A DNA stretch of 64,000 bases from Couchioplanes caeruleus. Lineage in GTDB: Bacteria > Actinomycetota > Actinomycetes > Mycobacteriales > Micromonosporaceae. The notes beneath the pieces are model-generated. The model did not search any database. It was given only the letters and a program-made list of their open reading frames with translations, and was not told the DNA's origin. The stretch is from assembly GCF_003751945.1 (NCBI RefSeq), contig NZ_RJKL01000001.1, forward strand, positions 620,001-684,000, read 5' to 3'. The position numbers and the translations under genes were made by a program. Below, piece by piece: positions 46,164 to 53,951 of the stretch (its first letter is position 1; each line of letters opens with the position of its first letter).

Positions 46164-46346
46164 GGGCACTCCTTCGAGCGGGTGACGGGACCACCGCAGT
46201 GTTGCGCCCACTGTCGCTTGCGGACATACCTAGTTCTGCCCATTGCGAGGCCCGGTCGGTTGGCGGACGGAAGTTTGTCGGTTGCCGTCCGGTGGCAGCC
46301 GCCCCCGGGCCCAGCGAAGACCGCGCCCGCGGCCGATGGCTTGGAC

Positions 46347-47768
46347 ATGACGCGCCGGCCGCTGTGGCTCTACCTGATCGCCGCCGTGCTCGCGGCCACG
46401 GTGTCCGCGGTCACGGCGACGACGCCCACGGGCGATCTGTGGTACTTCGGCGCGTACCTGATGGTCTGCGTGCTGGCCGTGGTCCTGGCCGCGCGCCGGC
46501 AGCGGGCCCGCGACCGCGTGCCGTGGCTGTGGGTCGCCGGCGGGCAGTTCCTCTGGCTGGCCGGAGACGCCGTCTACCCCGTCGGCATGCTGGTGGGGCG
46601 GCCGGGCGACGGCAGCGCCGAGGCGGTGCTGTGGACCGCGGGATACCTCGCGTACGGCATGGCGCTGACCACCATGGCGCGGCGGCGGGCCGGGCGCTGG
46701 CTGCGCCCGGCGGTGCTGGACATGCTCACCCTCGTCACGGCCGCGTCGATCATCGTCTGGGTGGTCTGGGTCTCGCCGTTCCTGCAGGACGCGGCCGCGG
46801 ACCCGCTGTACGCCTACCTGACCGTCATGGGTCCCTTCGGCGACATCGTCATCCTCGGCGGCGTCCTGCTCGTCGTCTTCTCCCCCGGCACCCGCGGCGG
46901 CGCCACCGGCCTGCTGGTCGTCTCGGCGGTCCTGCGGATCGCCTCCGACCTGGGCATCTCCTTCATCCCGTCGGAGGGCCTCGCCACCATGGTGGCCACC
47001 GGCGTGATCCTGCTCAGCAACGCCGTCCTGGTGAGCGCCGCGCTGCACCCGAACAGCGGCGAGCTGACCGCGCCGGCGTACCGGGCGCCGACGGTCCACC
47101 CGGCGCGCCCGTGGTTCCTCGGCGTGGGTCTGCTGACCGCCCCCGCCATCCTGTTCCTGCGCGCCAACTACGCGCCCGTGGAGCGCAGCGTGCTGTTCGC
47201 GGCGACGATCGTGACGACGATGTTCGTCCTGGTCCGCTTCACCGCCGCCCTGCGCTCGCTCGAGCGCGTCGAACGCCAGCTCAGCTTCCAGGCCGCCCAC
47301 GATCCGCTGACCGGCCTGCTCAACCGGGCCGCGCTCGGCGAGCGCCTCGAGGCGTCGCCGCCCGGCAGCACGCTGCTCTTCCTGGACCTCGACGGGTTCA
47401 AGGCGGTCAACGACCGGGCCGGGCACGCGGCCGGCGACGCCATTCTGTGCGCGGTGTCCGCCCGGCTGCGGGCCGCCGTCCGCGACTGCGACTCCGTGGC
47501 CCGGCTCGGCGGCGACGAGTTCGCGGTGGTGCTCCACGGCCTCGGCGACGCGGGTGCCGTCGCGGTCGCCGAACGCCTGCTGCGCGACGTCGCCCTGCCC
47601 GTCGAGCACGACGGGGCGGCGTACTCGGTCGGGGTCAGCATCGGCATCGCCGGCGGCATGCCGGACGACCCGGCCACGGGCTGGCGCCCGGCGACGCTGC
47701 TGCGCGCCGCGGACTCGGCGATGTACCAGGCCAAGCGCTCCGGCCGAGGCTGCTGGGCCTGGGCCTGA
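46347..47768 (+). CDS. Membrane-bound diguanylate cyclase (GGDEF)
   Basis: 473 aa. ATG 46347 (MTRRPLWLYLIAA) opens TM1; seven or eight TM helices fill residues ~5-300, like a MASE-type sensor. The GGDEF domain (~310-470) has DPLTGLLNR, LLFLDLDGFKAVNDRAGHAAGD, and the intact active site RLGGDEFAVVL. The inhibitory I-site RxxD is present as RDCD exactly five residues before GGDEF, so product inhibition by cyclic-di-GMP is expected. No EAL domain. A PilZ protein is encoded 5.5 kb away. Confidence 0.92.
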   Translation: MTRRPLWLYLIAAVLAATVSAVTATTPTGDLWYFGAYLMVCVLAVVLAARRQRARDRVPWLWVAGGQFLWLAGDAVYPVGMLVGRPGDGSAEAVLWTAGYLAYGMALTTMARRRAGRWLRPAVLDMLTLVTAASIIVWVVWVSPFLQDAAADPLYAYLTVMGPFGDIVILGGVLLVVFSPGTRGGATGLLVVSAVLRIASDLGISFIPSEGLATMVATGVILLSNAVLVSAALHPNSGELTAPAYRAPTVHPARPWFLGVGLLTAPAILFLRANYAPVERSVLFAATIVTTMFVLVRFTAALRSLERVERQLSFQAAHDPLTGLLNRAALGERLEASPPGSTLLFLDLDGFKAVNDRAGHAAGDAILCAVSARLRAAVRDCDSVARLGGDEFAVVLHGLGDAGAVAVAERLLRDVALPVEHDGAAYSVGVSIGIAGGMPDDPATGWRPATLLRAADSAMYQAKRSGRGCWAWA

Positions 47769-47847
47769 GGGCCTTGCGCCAAACCGTAAGAAGTTGGTAA
47801 GCAGTCCGGCCCTTCCCCCGGCGCCACCCGCCGGGTTGACTCGACTC

Positions 47848-48414
47848 GTGATCCGACGACTCCTCACCAAGCCCGTGACCTGGCTGGCCATCGCCCTGAT
47901 CGCCGTCGGTGGCGCGGCCGGTCTGTACTGGTTCCAGCCCTGGCGGCTGTGGACGACCACGACGGTCATGGACCAGCTCTCCGCCGCGGCATCCCCCACG
48001 GCGCCTCCCCCTCCCGCCGCGGCATCCGCCACGGCGCCTCCCCCTCCCGTCGCGCCCGCCACCGGTCCGGTGATCATCCGGAAGGGCGCCTTCGTCACCC
48101 ACGAGCACGAAACGACCGGCGCGGCGCGCCTCGTCCGCAAGGAGGACGGCGGTCACCAGCTCGAGCTCGCCGGCCTCGACACCTCGGACGGCCCCGACTT
48201 GCGCGTCTGGCTGACCGACCAGAAGGTCGGCACCGGCGTCGCCGCCTGGCGCGTATTCGACGACGGCCGCCACGTCGAACTGGGCCGCCTGAAAGGCAAC
48301 CGCGGCGACCAGGTCTACCGTCTGCCGGACGACGTCGACCCGAAGGACTACCGCAGCGTCACCATCTGGTGCGCCCGCTTCGCCGTCTCCTTCGGCGCGG
48401 CCGCACTCCAGTGA
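47848..48414 (+). CDS. Membrane-anchored DM13-domain protein
   Basis: 188 aa. GTG 47848 gives RRLLTKPVTWLAIALIAVGG as a signal-anchor; TTG 47836 is possible. After the TM comes a Pro/Ala linker containing two copies of an 11-residue unit, then a DM13 domain (~75-188): GPVIIRKGAFVTHEHETTG, LAGLDTSDGPDLRVWL and the C-terminal block YRSVTIWCARFAVSFGAAAL with its conserved Cys. DM13 domains are proposed to take part in extracellular redox or cell-surface processes. It starts 79 nt after the diguanylate cyclase gene. Confidence 0.82.
   Translation: MIRRLLTKPVTWLAIALIAVGGAAGLYWFQPWRLWTTTTVMDQLSAAASPTAPPPPAAASATAPPPPVAPATGPVIIRKGAFVTHEHETTGAARLVRKEDGGHQLELAGLDTSDGPDLRVWLTDQKVGTGVAAWRVFDDGRHVELGRLKGNRGDQVYRLPDDVDPKDYRSVTIWCARFAVSFGAAALQ
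47983..48048 (+). repeat. Two 33-bp tandem repeats in the DM13 gene linker
   Basis: Units 47983-48015 and 48016-48048 differ at one position and encode an in-frame A-A-S-x-T-A-P-P-P-P linker unit. Confidence 0.85.
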
Positions 48415-48422
48415 GCACTCGA

Positions 48423-49925
48423 TCAAGTCGGAGATGTGGAGGCGTCCTGCAGGATGTGATGGACCCGGTCGAGGGGAAGAGCGGGGTTGGCCGCCGCGTG
48501 TTCAGCCAGGTCCGGATCGTCGAGCAGCGCGATGATCCGGGTCTCCGGTAGGCGCGGGCAGGCGGCCATCGTCTGCCGCACGGTGATGTCCGGATCGGTG
48601 CACAGCCGCTCGACGAGTTCCGGGGCGGCGTGCGGGTCTCGGGCGACCAGCCGCCGTACGACCGGGTCGGTGTGGTCGGCGAATGCGGCCAGGCCCGCGG
48701 TCGGAAACTGGGGGAGTTCGGTGAACTGGTCGCGGCCGTGACCGTGGTACTCCAGGTAGCAGCGCAAGAGCAGGGCCGGTGGGGCGTCCGGATGGTGTCG
48801 GGCGAGCAGTACCCGCACGCCGAGGTCGAGATCGTCGGCCAGAACGGTCACCCATTCCGCGGGCAACTCGGGATGGCGGGCCGCGCGACGGCGTAGCAGC
48901 GGATTGACCGAACGAGCCCACCGCAACGCGTCGGCGAGCGAGGGTCGTCGCTCCCGGGAGTGGTAGTGGCCGTTACCGGGGACGGTGCTGACGTCGATGT
49001 CGATGCCGGCCCGCTGCTGCTCGGTGAGGCCCGGATGGACCGAGACCGCGGTGCGAACCTCGACGGCAGGATCGGCGGCGAGCTCGCGCAGTTGCTCGCG
49101 GCTCAGATCGGTGCGACCAGCGAGCCGGCGGCGTACCTCGGTGGCGGGGTGGCGCAGCAGCGCCTGCACCACGTCCGGTGGGGTGCTCGGGTTCGGAGCC
49201 ACGAGGTACAGCGCCGCCTCATCGCCGCCGGCGACGACCTGGTCCACCAGTGCCCGGGACAGCGGTCGCTGGAGCACGGCCCAGAATCCATGGCAGTGAT
49301 GATCGGGCAGGTCGGCCGGGCGCATGACCCGCAGGTCCTCTGCGAGGGCAGCCGTGACGGTCGCCCGGATCTCCGGGACCGGGTCGGTCATCAGTGCCTC
49401 GCGCGAGGATTCCTCGAGCATCTGCGGGGCTGCGGCGGCGTGCCGGCGCACCCGTGGGTCAGGGTGCGCGGCGGCCAGGCGGTAGAGGCGCTGGTCGTAG
49501 CGCATGGCCATCCATAGCTCACTGAACAGCTCCGCACCGGTGAACGCTGCTTCCGGGGCACCCTCTTCGATCCTTGTCAGCAGCGAGTTCAGCAGATCAT
49601 CGGAGAGTGGCCGCTGCCCGGGACTGCCGAATGCGCGTACCGTCACCCGCCAGTCGGGGTCGGCCAGCAGCCGGCTGCGAATCTCGGGGTTGACCTGAGG
49701 ATGCTGGGCCAGCGTGCCCCGGACCGCGAATGACCTGTGGTGCGCCATCGCGTCCTGCACCGGGCCCGGTAGGTCACGGCGGTCTTGCCATCCCCGGCAG
49801 GCCGGCACCGGCGCTACCTGCAGCAGGCGCAGCAGGACGTCGGGTGGTGCCGACGGGTTCCTCGCCAGCCCACGCACGAGCGCTGCCACCGACGATGATT
49901 GATCCACCGCGGTCTGCTTGATCAT
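48423..49925 (-). CDS. HEAT/leucine-rich-variant repeat protein
   Basis: 500 aa, soluble. ATG 49925 has no Shine-Dalgarno; TACAGT lies 7 nt before it, so leaderless translation is likely. The protein is a chain of ~24-26-residue two-helix repeats with P-x-V-R or D-x-x-V-R turns (PDPRVRRHAAAAP, HPATEVRRRLAGRTDL, ADPAVEVRTAVSVHP, HTDPVVRRLVARDP, TDPDITVRQTMAACP), an alpha-solenoid like leucine-rich-repeat-variant proteins. Such solenoids bind proteins. No enzymatic motif. Common as multicopy genes in actinomycetes; the partner is unknown. Confidence 0.78.
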   Translation of the reverse strand: MIKQTAVDQSSSVAALVRGLARNPSAPPDVLLRLLQVAPVPACRGWQDRRDLPGPVQDAMAHHRSFAVRGTLAQHPQVNPEIRSRLLADPDWRVTVRAFGSPGQRPLSDDLLNSLLTRIEEGAPEAAFTGAELFSELWMAMRYDQRLYRLAAAHPDPRVRRHAAAAPQMLEESSREALMTDPVPEIRATVTAALAEDLRVMRPADLPDHHCHGFWAVLQRPLSRALVDQVVAGGDEAALYLVAPNPSTPPDVVQALLRHPATEVRRRLAGRTDLSREQLRELAADPAVEVRTAVSVHPGLTEQQRAGIDIDVSTVPGNGHYHSRERRPSLADALRWARSVNPLLRRRAARHPELPAEWVTVLADDLDLGVRVLLARHHPDAPPALLLRCYLEYHGHGRDQFTELPQFPTAGLAAFADHTDPVVRRLVARDPHAAPELVERLCTDPDITVRQTMAACPRLPETRIIALLDDPDLAEHAAANPALPLDRVHHILQDASTSPT

Positions 49926-49932
49926 CGATCGC

Positions 49933-49938
49933 ACTGTA
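49933..49938 (-). promoter_or_regulatory. Candidate leaderless -10 box TACAGT
   Basis: TACAGT reads on the minus strand from 49938 to 49933, followed by 7 nt and the ATG at 49925. No ribosome-binding site is present between them. Confidence 0.45.
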
Positions 49939-49986
49939 GCGCCAGGGCGCATCCCCCGGTCCCGGTCAATGACGTGGGCGTCCGGG

Positions 49987-50859
49987 TCAGTATCGGTCGA
50001 CCGTGGGGATCTCCGGGATGCCCGGGTCGTACTTGCCGGCCGTGTACTTCCACGCCCATCGGTACGAGCCATCCTTGAACGACGCCTCGAGGGTGTCGTT
50101 GATGAAGTTCCGGAAGTCCTTGTCGCCCTTCTTCACGCCGATGCCGTACGGCTCCTCGGTGAAGGCGGTGCCGGCGAACGCGAGCTCGTTCTCATTGGTC
50201 GCGATGAAGCCCATCAGGATGACGTTGTCGGTGGTGACGGCGTCGACCTTGTCGTCCTTCAGCGCGCTCACGCACTTCTGGTAGTTGTCGAAGAGCACGA
50301 GCTGCTTCGCCTTGTCCTTCAGGTATTTCTCGATGTTGACCGCCGGCGTGGAATTGGTCACGGAGCAGACCTTCTTCGTGCCGTCCTTGAAGGAGTCCGG
50401 CCCGGTGATGTCGGTGTTGTCGACCGTCACCATCAGCGTCTGGCCGGCGATGTAGTACGGCCCGGCGAAGTCGATGACCTGCTTGCGCTTGTCGGTGATC
50501 GTGTACGTCGCCACGACGATGTCGACCTTGTCCTGCTGGAGCACCTGCTCGCGGATGGACGACGGCGTCTCGACGTACTCGATCTTGTCCTCCGGGATGT
50601 CGAGGTGAGTCGCGATGATCTTCGCGATCTCGACATCGAAGCCCTTCGGCACGCCGCCGGCCTTCTTGAGCCCGAAGCCCGGCTGGTCGAACTTCGTGCC
50701 GACGCGCAGCTTCTGCGCCTCGTTGAGCTTCTGCATGGTCGAGCCGGCCGCGAAGCTCTTTCTCTCGTCGGTGGGACCGCTGTCGTCCCCGCCGCACGCG
50801 GCCGCGGCCAGCGCCAAGGCCAGCGCCCCAACCGCCGCGGTGGCTCGGGTCTTGCGCAT
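49987..50859 (-). CDS. Polar amino acid (glutamate-type) ABC substrate-binding lipoprotein
   Basis: 290 aa. ATG 50859 has GAGGAG 7 nt upstream; ATG 50865 is too close to it. Lipobox ALAAAACGG. SBP_bac_3 fold: LRVGTKFDQPGFGLKKAG, GFDVEIAKIIATHL, DIVVATYTITDKRKQVIDFA (the family signature), and SNSTPAVNIEKYL-type hinge. It resembles GluB of the glutamate uptake system GluABCD. No permease or ATPase gene is adjacent, so it is an orphan binding protein that borrows a remote transporter or acts as a sensor. Confidence 0.88.
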   Translation of the reverse strand: MRKTRATAAVGALALALAAAACGGDDSGPTDERKSFAAGSTMQKLNEAQKLRVGTKFDQPGFGLKKAGGVPKGFDVEIAKIIATHLDIPEDKIEYVETPSSIREQVLQQDKVDIVVATYTITDKRKQVIDFAGPYYIAGQTLMVTVDNTDITGPDSFKDGTKKVCSVTNSTPAVNIEKYLKDKAKQLVLFDNYQKCVSALKDDKVDAVTTDNVILMGFIATNENELAFAGTAFTEEPYGIGVKKGDKDFRNFINDTLEASFKDGSYRWAWKYTAGKYDPGIPEIPTVDRY

Positions 50860-51543
50860 CGTCATGCTCCTCGTGCTGAAACACCGATCCGATGGAATTG
50901 CTCGTGTAAGTCGATTTCGTCGAGAGAACTGTAAAGACCACGTCCTCGATGCGTCCTCGGCCAAACGGTGGATGGTACCCGGATCTCGCCTCGAGCCGCG
51001 TCCCGCCGGGAGCCGTAGCCGTATCTGGAATCCGGGCAACGAGGGAGGAAGTAGCATATAGGTGATCTTGGACGGGATTGCCGTCTGTGGCCATTGGCCT
51101 GACCGGCTGTCGCCGCGGCCGGGCGGTGGTACTCGTACCCCTGGCAGAGGTTTACGGGGATACGCCGGGTGACGTGCATGGTCGTCGGGTCGAAGGCCGT
51201 CGAGATCAACGAAGCGAAGGCCGTTCCGGTGCTGGATGACCACGTCCCCACCGGCCTCGCCGAGCATGCCGGCCGATGTTGTCAGGCCGGTTGGTCGCGG
51301 CCCTGCCATTCGCTGGATGGCGGTGTGGTGACGCCCGTCCGGCCGTTGTCACGGTGGAGGCGGCCCAGCCACCCCCGGCTCAGCTTCCCCACCTCCGACG
51401 TCGTCGACCATGGACATGTCGAGGACCGGGGATGTGGATCTGGGTGGGCGGCACGTGGTTCCAGCGCCCCGTCGAGCTGGGCGGATCCTCGGATGGGTCC
51501 TCGGGGGCGACGCGGCGCACTGTTCGGGGACCGCCGGCAGACG
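50860..51543. other. 684-bp region without a convincing gene
   Basis: Holds the upstream region of the binding-protein gene. Between about 51170 and 51310 a minus-strand frame reads GEAGGDVVIQHRNGLRFVDL but lacks a ribosome-binding site and coding bias beyond ~45 codons; it may be a gene remnant. I see no RNA gene or mobile-element end. Confidence 0.5.
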
Positions 51544-52185
51544 TCAGGAGGTGGCCCGCTCGGCGAGGGTTTCGGCTCCGGACCCGGCGAGCTCGCCGGG
51601 CCTCAGTGGGCGACCGGATACCGCGAGCAGGAGAGCGAGAGCCGGCCCGCGCACCTCTGGCCCAGAGCCGCTGTCGACCTGCGCGTCGGAGGCGGCGAGT
51701 CGCAGGCCGCGCGCGCGTTCCTTGCCGCCGCCCATCTTCACCGTCGTACGGAGTTGGTACTCCAACGCCTCCGCCACGCGATCGGTCGGATAGTCCCCCC
51801 GGAGCCCGACCGCCCGTCGGATGTCCTCCCCATGGACATAGGCCTCGACGAGGCGGGTCGCGATCGCCGCCGGCGGAGTGCTGGTACGCCTCACGACGCA
51901 CTGCAGTGCGGCAAGGGTCTCGCTCGGGTCGTCGCACCGTTCACGCGCGACTCCGAGCGCGTTCTGACGGTCGAAGTCGAAGCGCGCGGCGATCATGTCT
52001 CGGAGGAAGCTGGCCCTCGTCGTCTTCGCGGAGTCGACCACGTGCGCCACCACGTCGTGGACGTCCCATCCGGCACAGGCGGTAGGGGCACCCCACTGCT
52101 CGGGCGCCAAAGTGTGGAGCTGACGGACAAGAGCCTCGCGCTCGTGGTGAACCGCGGCCCAGGTCGCGGCGTGTCGTCCAGGCAT
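51544..52185 (-). CDS. Maleylpyruvate isomerase / DinB-like mycothiol-type protein
   Basis: 213 aa. Matches the actinobacterial family with N-terminal four-helix DinB-like fold: TWAAVHHEREALVRQL, CAGWDVHDVVAHVVDSAK with a metal-ligand His, and EAYVHGEDIRRAVGL with the second His. The family includes mycothiol-dependent maleylpyruvate isomerase and many thiol-S-transferase-like proteins whose substrates are unknown. ATG 52185 lacks a clear ribosome-binding site. It is divergent from an HxlR regulator gene with only 52 bp between, so probably controlled by it. Confidence 0.82.
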   Translation of the reverse strand: MPGRHAATWAAVHHEREALVRQLHTLAPEQWGAPTACAGWDVHDVVAHVVDSAKTTRASFLRDMIAARFDFDRQNALGVARERCDDPSETLAALQCVVRRTSTPPAAIATRLVEAYVHGEDIRRAVGLRGDYPTDRVAEALEYQLRTTVKMGGGKERARGLRLAASDAQVDSGSGPEVRGPALALLLAVSGRPLRPGELAGSGAETLAERATS

Positions 52186-52188
52186 AGC

Positions 52189-52228
52189 ACTACTGAATCA
52201 GTAGTAGCCGCTACCGCGCAAGTAGTAG
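52189..52228. promoter_or_regulatory. Candidate HxlR operator between divergent genes
   Basis: Palindrome ACTACTGA-A-TCAGTAGT (52189-52205, 8-bp arms, 1-nt centre), with the half-site AGTAGTAG occurring at 52200-52207 and again at 52221-52228, next to the TAGGCT -10 (52226-52231) of the HxlR gene. HxlR regulators commonly bind such sites in front of their own divergent gene pair. Confidence 0.55.
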
Positions 52229-52231
52229 GCT
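52226..52231 (+). promoter_or_regulatory. Candidate leaderless -10 box TAGGCT
   Basis: TAGGCT ends 6 nt before the GTG at 52238. No ribosome-binding site lies in the gap. Confidence 0.4.
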
Positions 52232-52237
52232 GATCCG

Positions 52238-52978
52238 GTGGCAACCCGAAGGACGTACGGCTCGTACAACGACGGCTGCGCCTCCGCCCACGCGCTGGAC
52301 CTCATCGGGGAGCGTTGGGCCCTCGTCGTCGTGCGCGAACTGATACTGGGTCCCAAACGCTTCGGCGACCTCCAGCGCGACGTCCTGGGAATCGGCCCAG
52401 GGGTGCTCTCGCGCCGGCTGCAGGAGCTCGAAGAGTCCGGCATCGTCGTACGGCGCACCCTGCCCCGCCCCGCAGACGTCACCGTCTACGACCTCACCGA
52501 ATGGGGGCGCGAACTGGAAGACATCAACGCGGCGCTGTCCCGGTGGGCCGTGCGCTCCGCTCGGCTGCCGATCGAGGCGGACATGAGCCCCGACACGCTC
52601 GTTCTCGCCATGCGCGCACATGCCCGCCCCGCACCGGCAGGAGAGCCGACCCGGACCGTCGGGTTAGGACTGTCGGACTCCCGCACCGACGGACACGAGC
52701 CGGTCGAGTACCTCGCCACCATCAGTCCGAACGGCACCACGGTCGCGAAGCAGCCGATCCCCCACGACGTCGACGCGCGAGTCCGGGCGACGACCCTCGC
52801 CTGGAAGGCCGTCGTCATCGGCGGGGCTCCGATCACGAGCGGGGCAGCCGTCGCCGTCGCAGGCGACACCGCAGCGGTCCACGCCCTGGTCGAGGCCACC
52901 ACACTGCAAGCCCCTGCTGGCCAACCGGGCCGGGAAAGCCGGCAGCCCGCCCGGCCACCACGGACACCGCAGGCGTGA
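52238..52978 (+). CDS. HxlR-family winged-helix transcriptional regulator with C-terminal extension
   Basis: 246 aa. GTG 52238. The HxlR domain (~5-105) contains CASAHALDLIGERWALVVVR, ELILGPKRFGDLQRD, GVLSRRLQELEESGIV (recognition helix) and VTVYDLTEWGRELE. The extra ~140 residues (ARPAPAGEPTRTVGLGLSD..., later ITSGAAVAVAGDTAAVHALV) resemble a SCP2/alkyl-sulfatase-C-like ligand pocket and may sense a small molecule. It faces the DinB-like gene across a palindromic operator candidate, the classical layout of an autoregulated HxlR pair. Confidence 0.88.
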   Translation: MATRRTYGSYNDGCASAHALDLIGERWALVVVRELILGPKRFGDLQRDVLGIGPGVLSRRLQELEESGIVVRRTLPRPADVTVYDLTEWGRELEDINAALSRWAVRSARLPIEADMSPDTLVLAMRAHARPAPAGEPTRTVGLGLSDSRTDGHEPVEYLATISPNGTTVAKQPIPHDVDARVRATTLAWKAVVIGGAPITSGAAVAVAGDTAAVHALVEATTLQAPAGQPGRESRQPARPPRTPQA

Positions 52979-53263
52979 CCGGCCTGTCGTCCACCGCCGG
53001 CCCATGCGGCGACCCGGCGCCGTGTTCGAACCGCCGCAGCAAAGGGGGGATCTCGACACGGATGCCCGCTTTCTGGGCCAGTTCCCTAGCCGGCACGGCT
53101 GCGCACCGGTCGATTCGTGCGCCGTGCACGTGGTGCAGGATCGGCCGGCGTCACGGTCGCTGACGTGTACGCCGGAAGCGTGACGGTCCGCAGCGATCGG
53201 CCACCGGGCGGAAGCCGGCGTGAGACCGTTCGGGGAAGCCGACCCTACGAGCGGGGAGATCCG

Positions 53264-53851
53264 ATGGTCACGGTCCCGGCGGGCAGCACGCTCCTGCTGC
53301 GGTGCCCGGGTGAGCAGCCGCTCGCGCTGATCGTGCTGGCCGAGGTCAGTGCGGCGTTCGTGGCCGAGCTGCCGCCGATCTCGGTACTCGGCCCGGACGG
53401 CCCGGGCACCCGCCGCTTCGGCATCCTCGAGCTGGTCAGCAGCGCCGGTGTCACCTGGGTCGAGGCGGAACTGCGCGACGGCATCCTGGCCCTCACCGGC
53501 GACCCACCCACCGACGTGGTCCAGCGGCGCGGTGCCGCCCGGCGCCCCGGCACGTACGCCGCGACGGGCACCGCCCAGCTCGACTCCGAGCCGGGCCGCC
53601 GGCTGGTGGCGGTGTCCGGTCAGGTCGAGGACGTGTCGACCAGCGGCCTGCTGCTGCGCGCCGCGCCCGCCGACAGCGTCCACCTGCCGCCCGGCATCGT
53701 GCGCACCTTGCTGCACATCAGCATGCCGTGGGGCGACATGGCGGCAACGGTCACGACCGTCGACCAGCGGGCCGACCAGTTGCGTGGCACGTACGAATGG
53801 ATGGACCCGGCTGACGAGGCAGCCCTGAGCGCCTTCTGCTCGGCGCGCTGA
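53264..53851 (+). CDS. PilZ-domain cyclic-di-GMP receptor
   Basis: 195 aa. ATG 53264 has GGGGAG 6 nt upstream. An N-terminal YcgR-N-like beta domain (~1-85, VTVPAGSTLLLRCPGEQPLALIVLAE) precedes PilZ (~88-190), which shows the binding motifs RRGAARRPG (RxxxR) and EDVSTSGLLLRA (D/NxSxxG). These residues bind cyclic-di-GMP. No flagellar or synthase gene is directly adjacent. The nearest cyclase is at 46347. It could relay the second messenger to the glucan synthase at 37176, which lacks its own PilZ domain; that link is inference. Confidence 0.85.
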   Translation: MVTVPAGSTLLLRCPGEQPLALIVLAEVSAAFVAELPPISVLGPDGPGTRRFGILELVSSAGVTWVEAELRDGILALTGDPPTDVVQRRGAARRPGTYAATGTAQLDSEPGRRLVAVSGQVEDVSTSGLLLRAAPADSVHLPPGIVRTLLHISMPWGDMAATVTTVDQRADQLRGTYEWMDPADEAALSAFCSAR

Positions 53852-53951
53852 GCATGCCCGCGACCCAGGACCGACATCTGACGTATTTCCGGCGTGAGAG
53901 TCCAGTCCTGCGGCTGTTTAGCAGCCCGGCCCGGCGGCAACATGATCTGGC

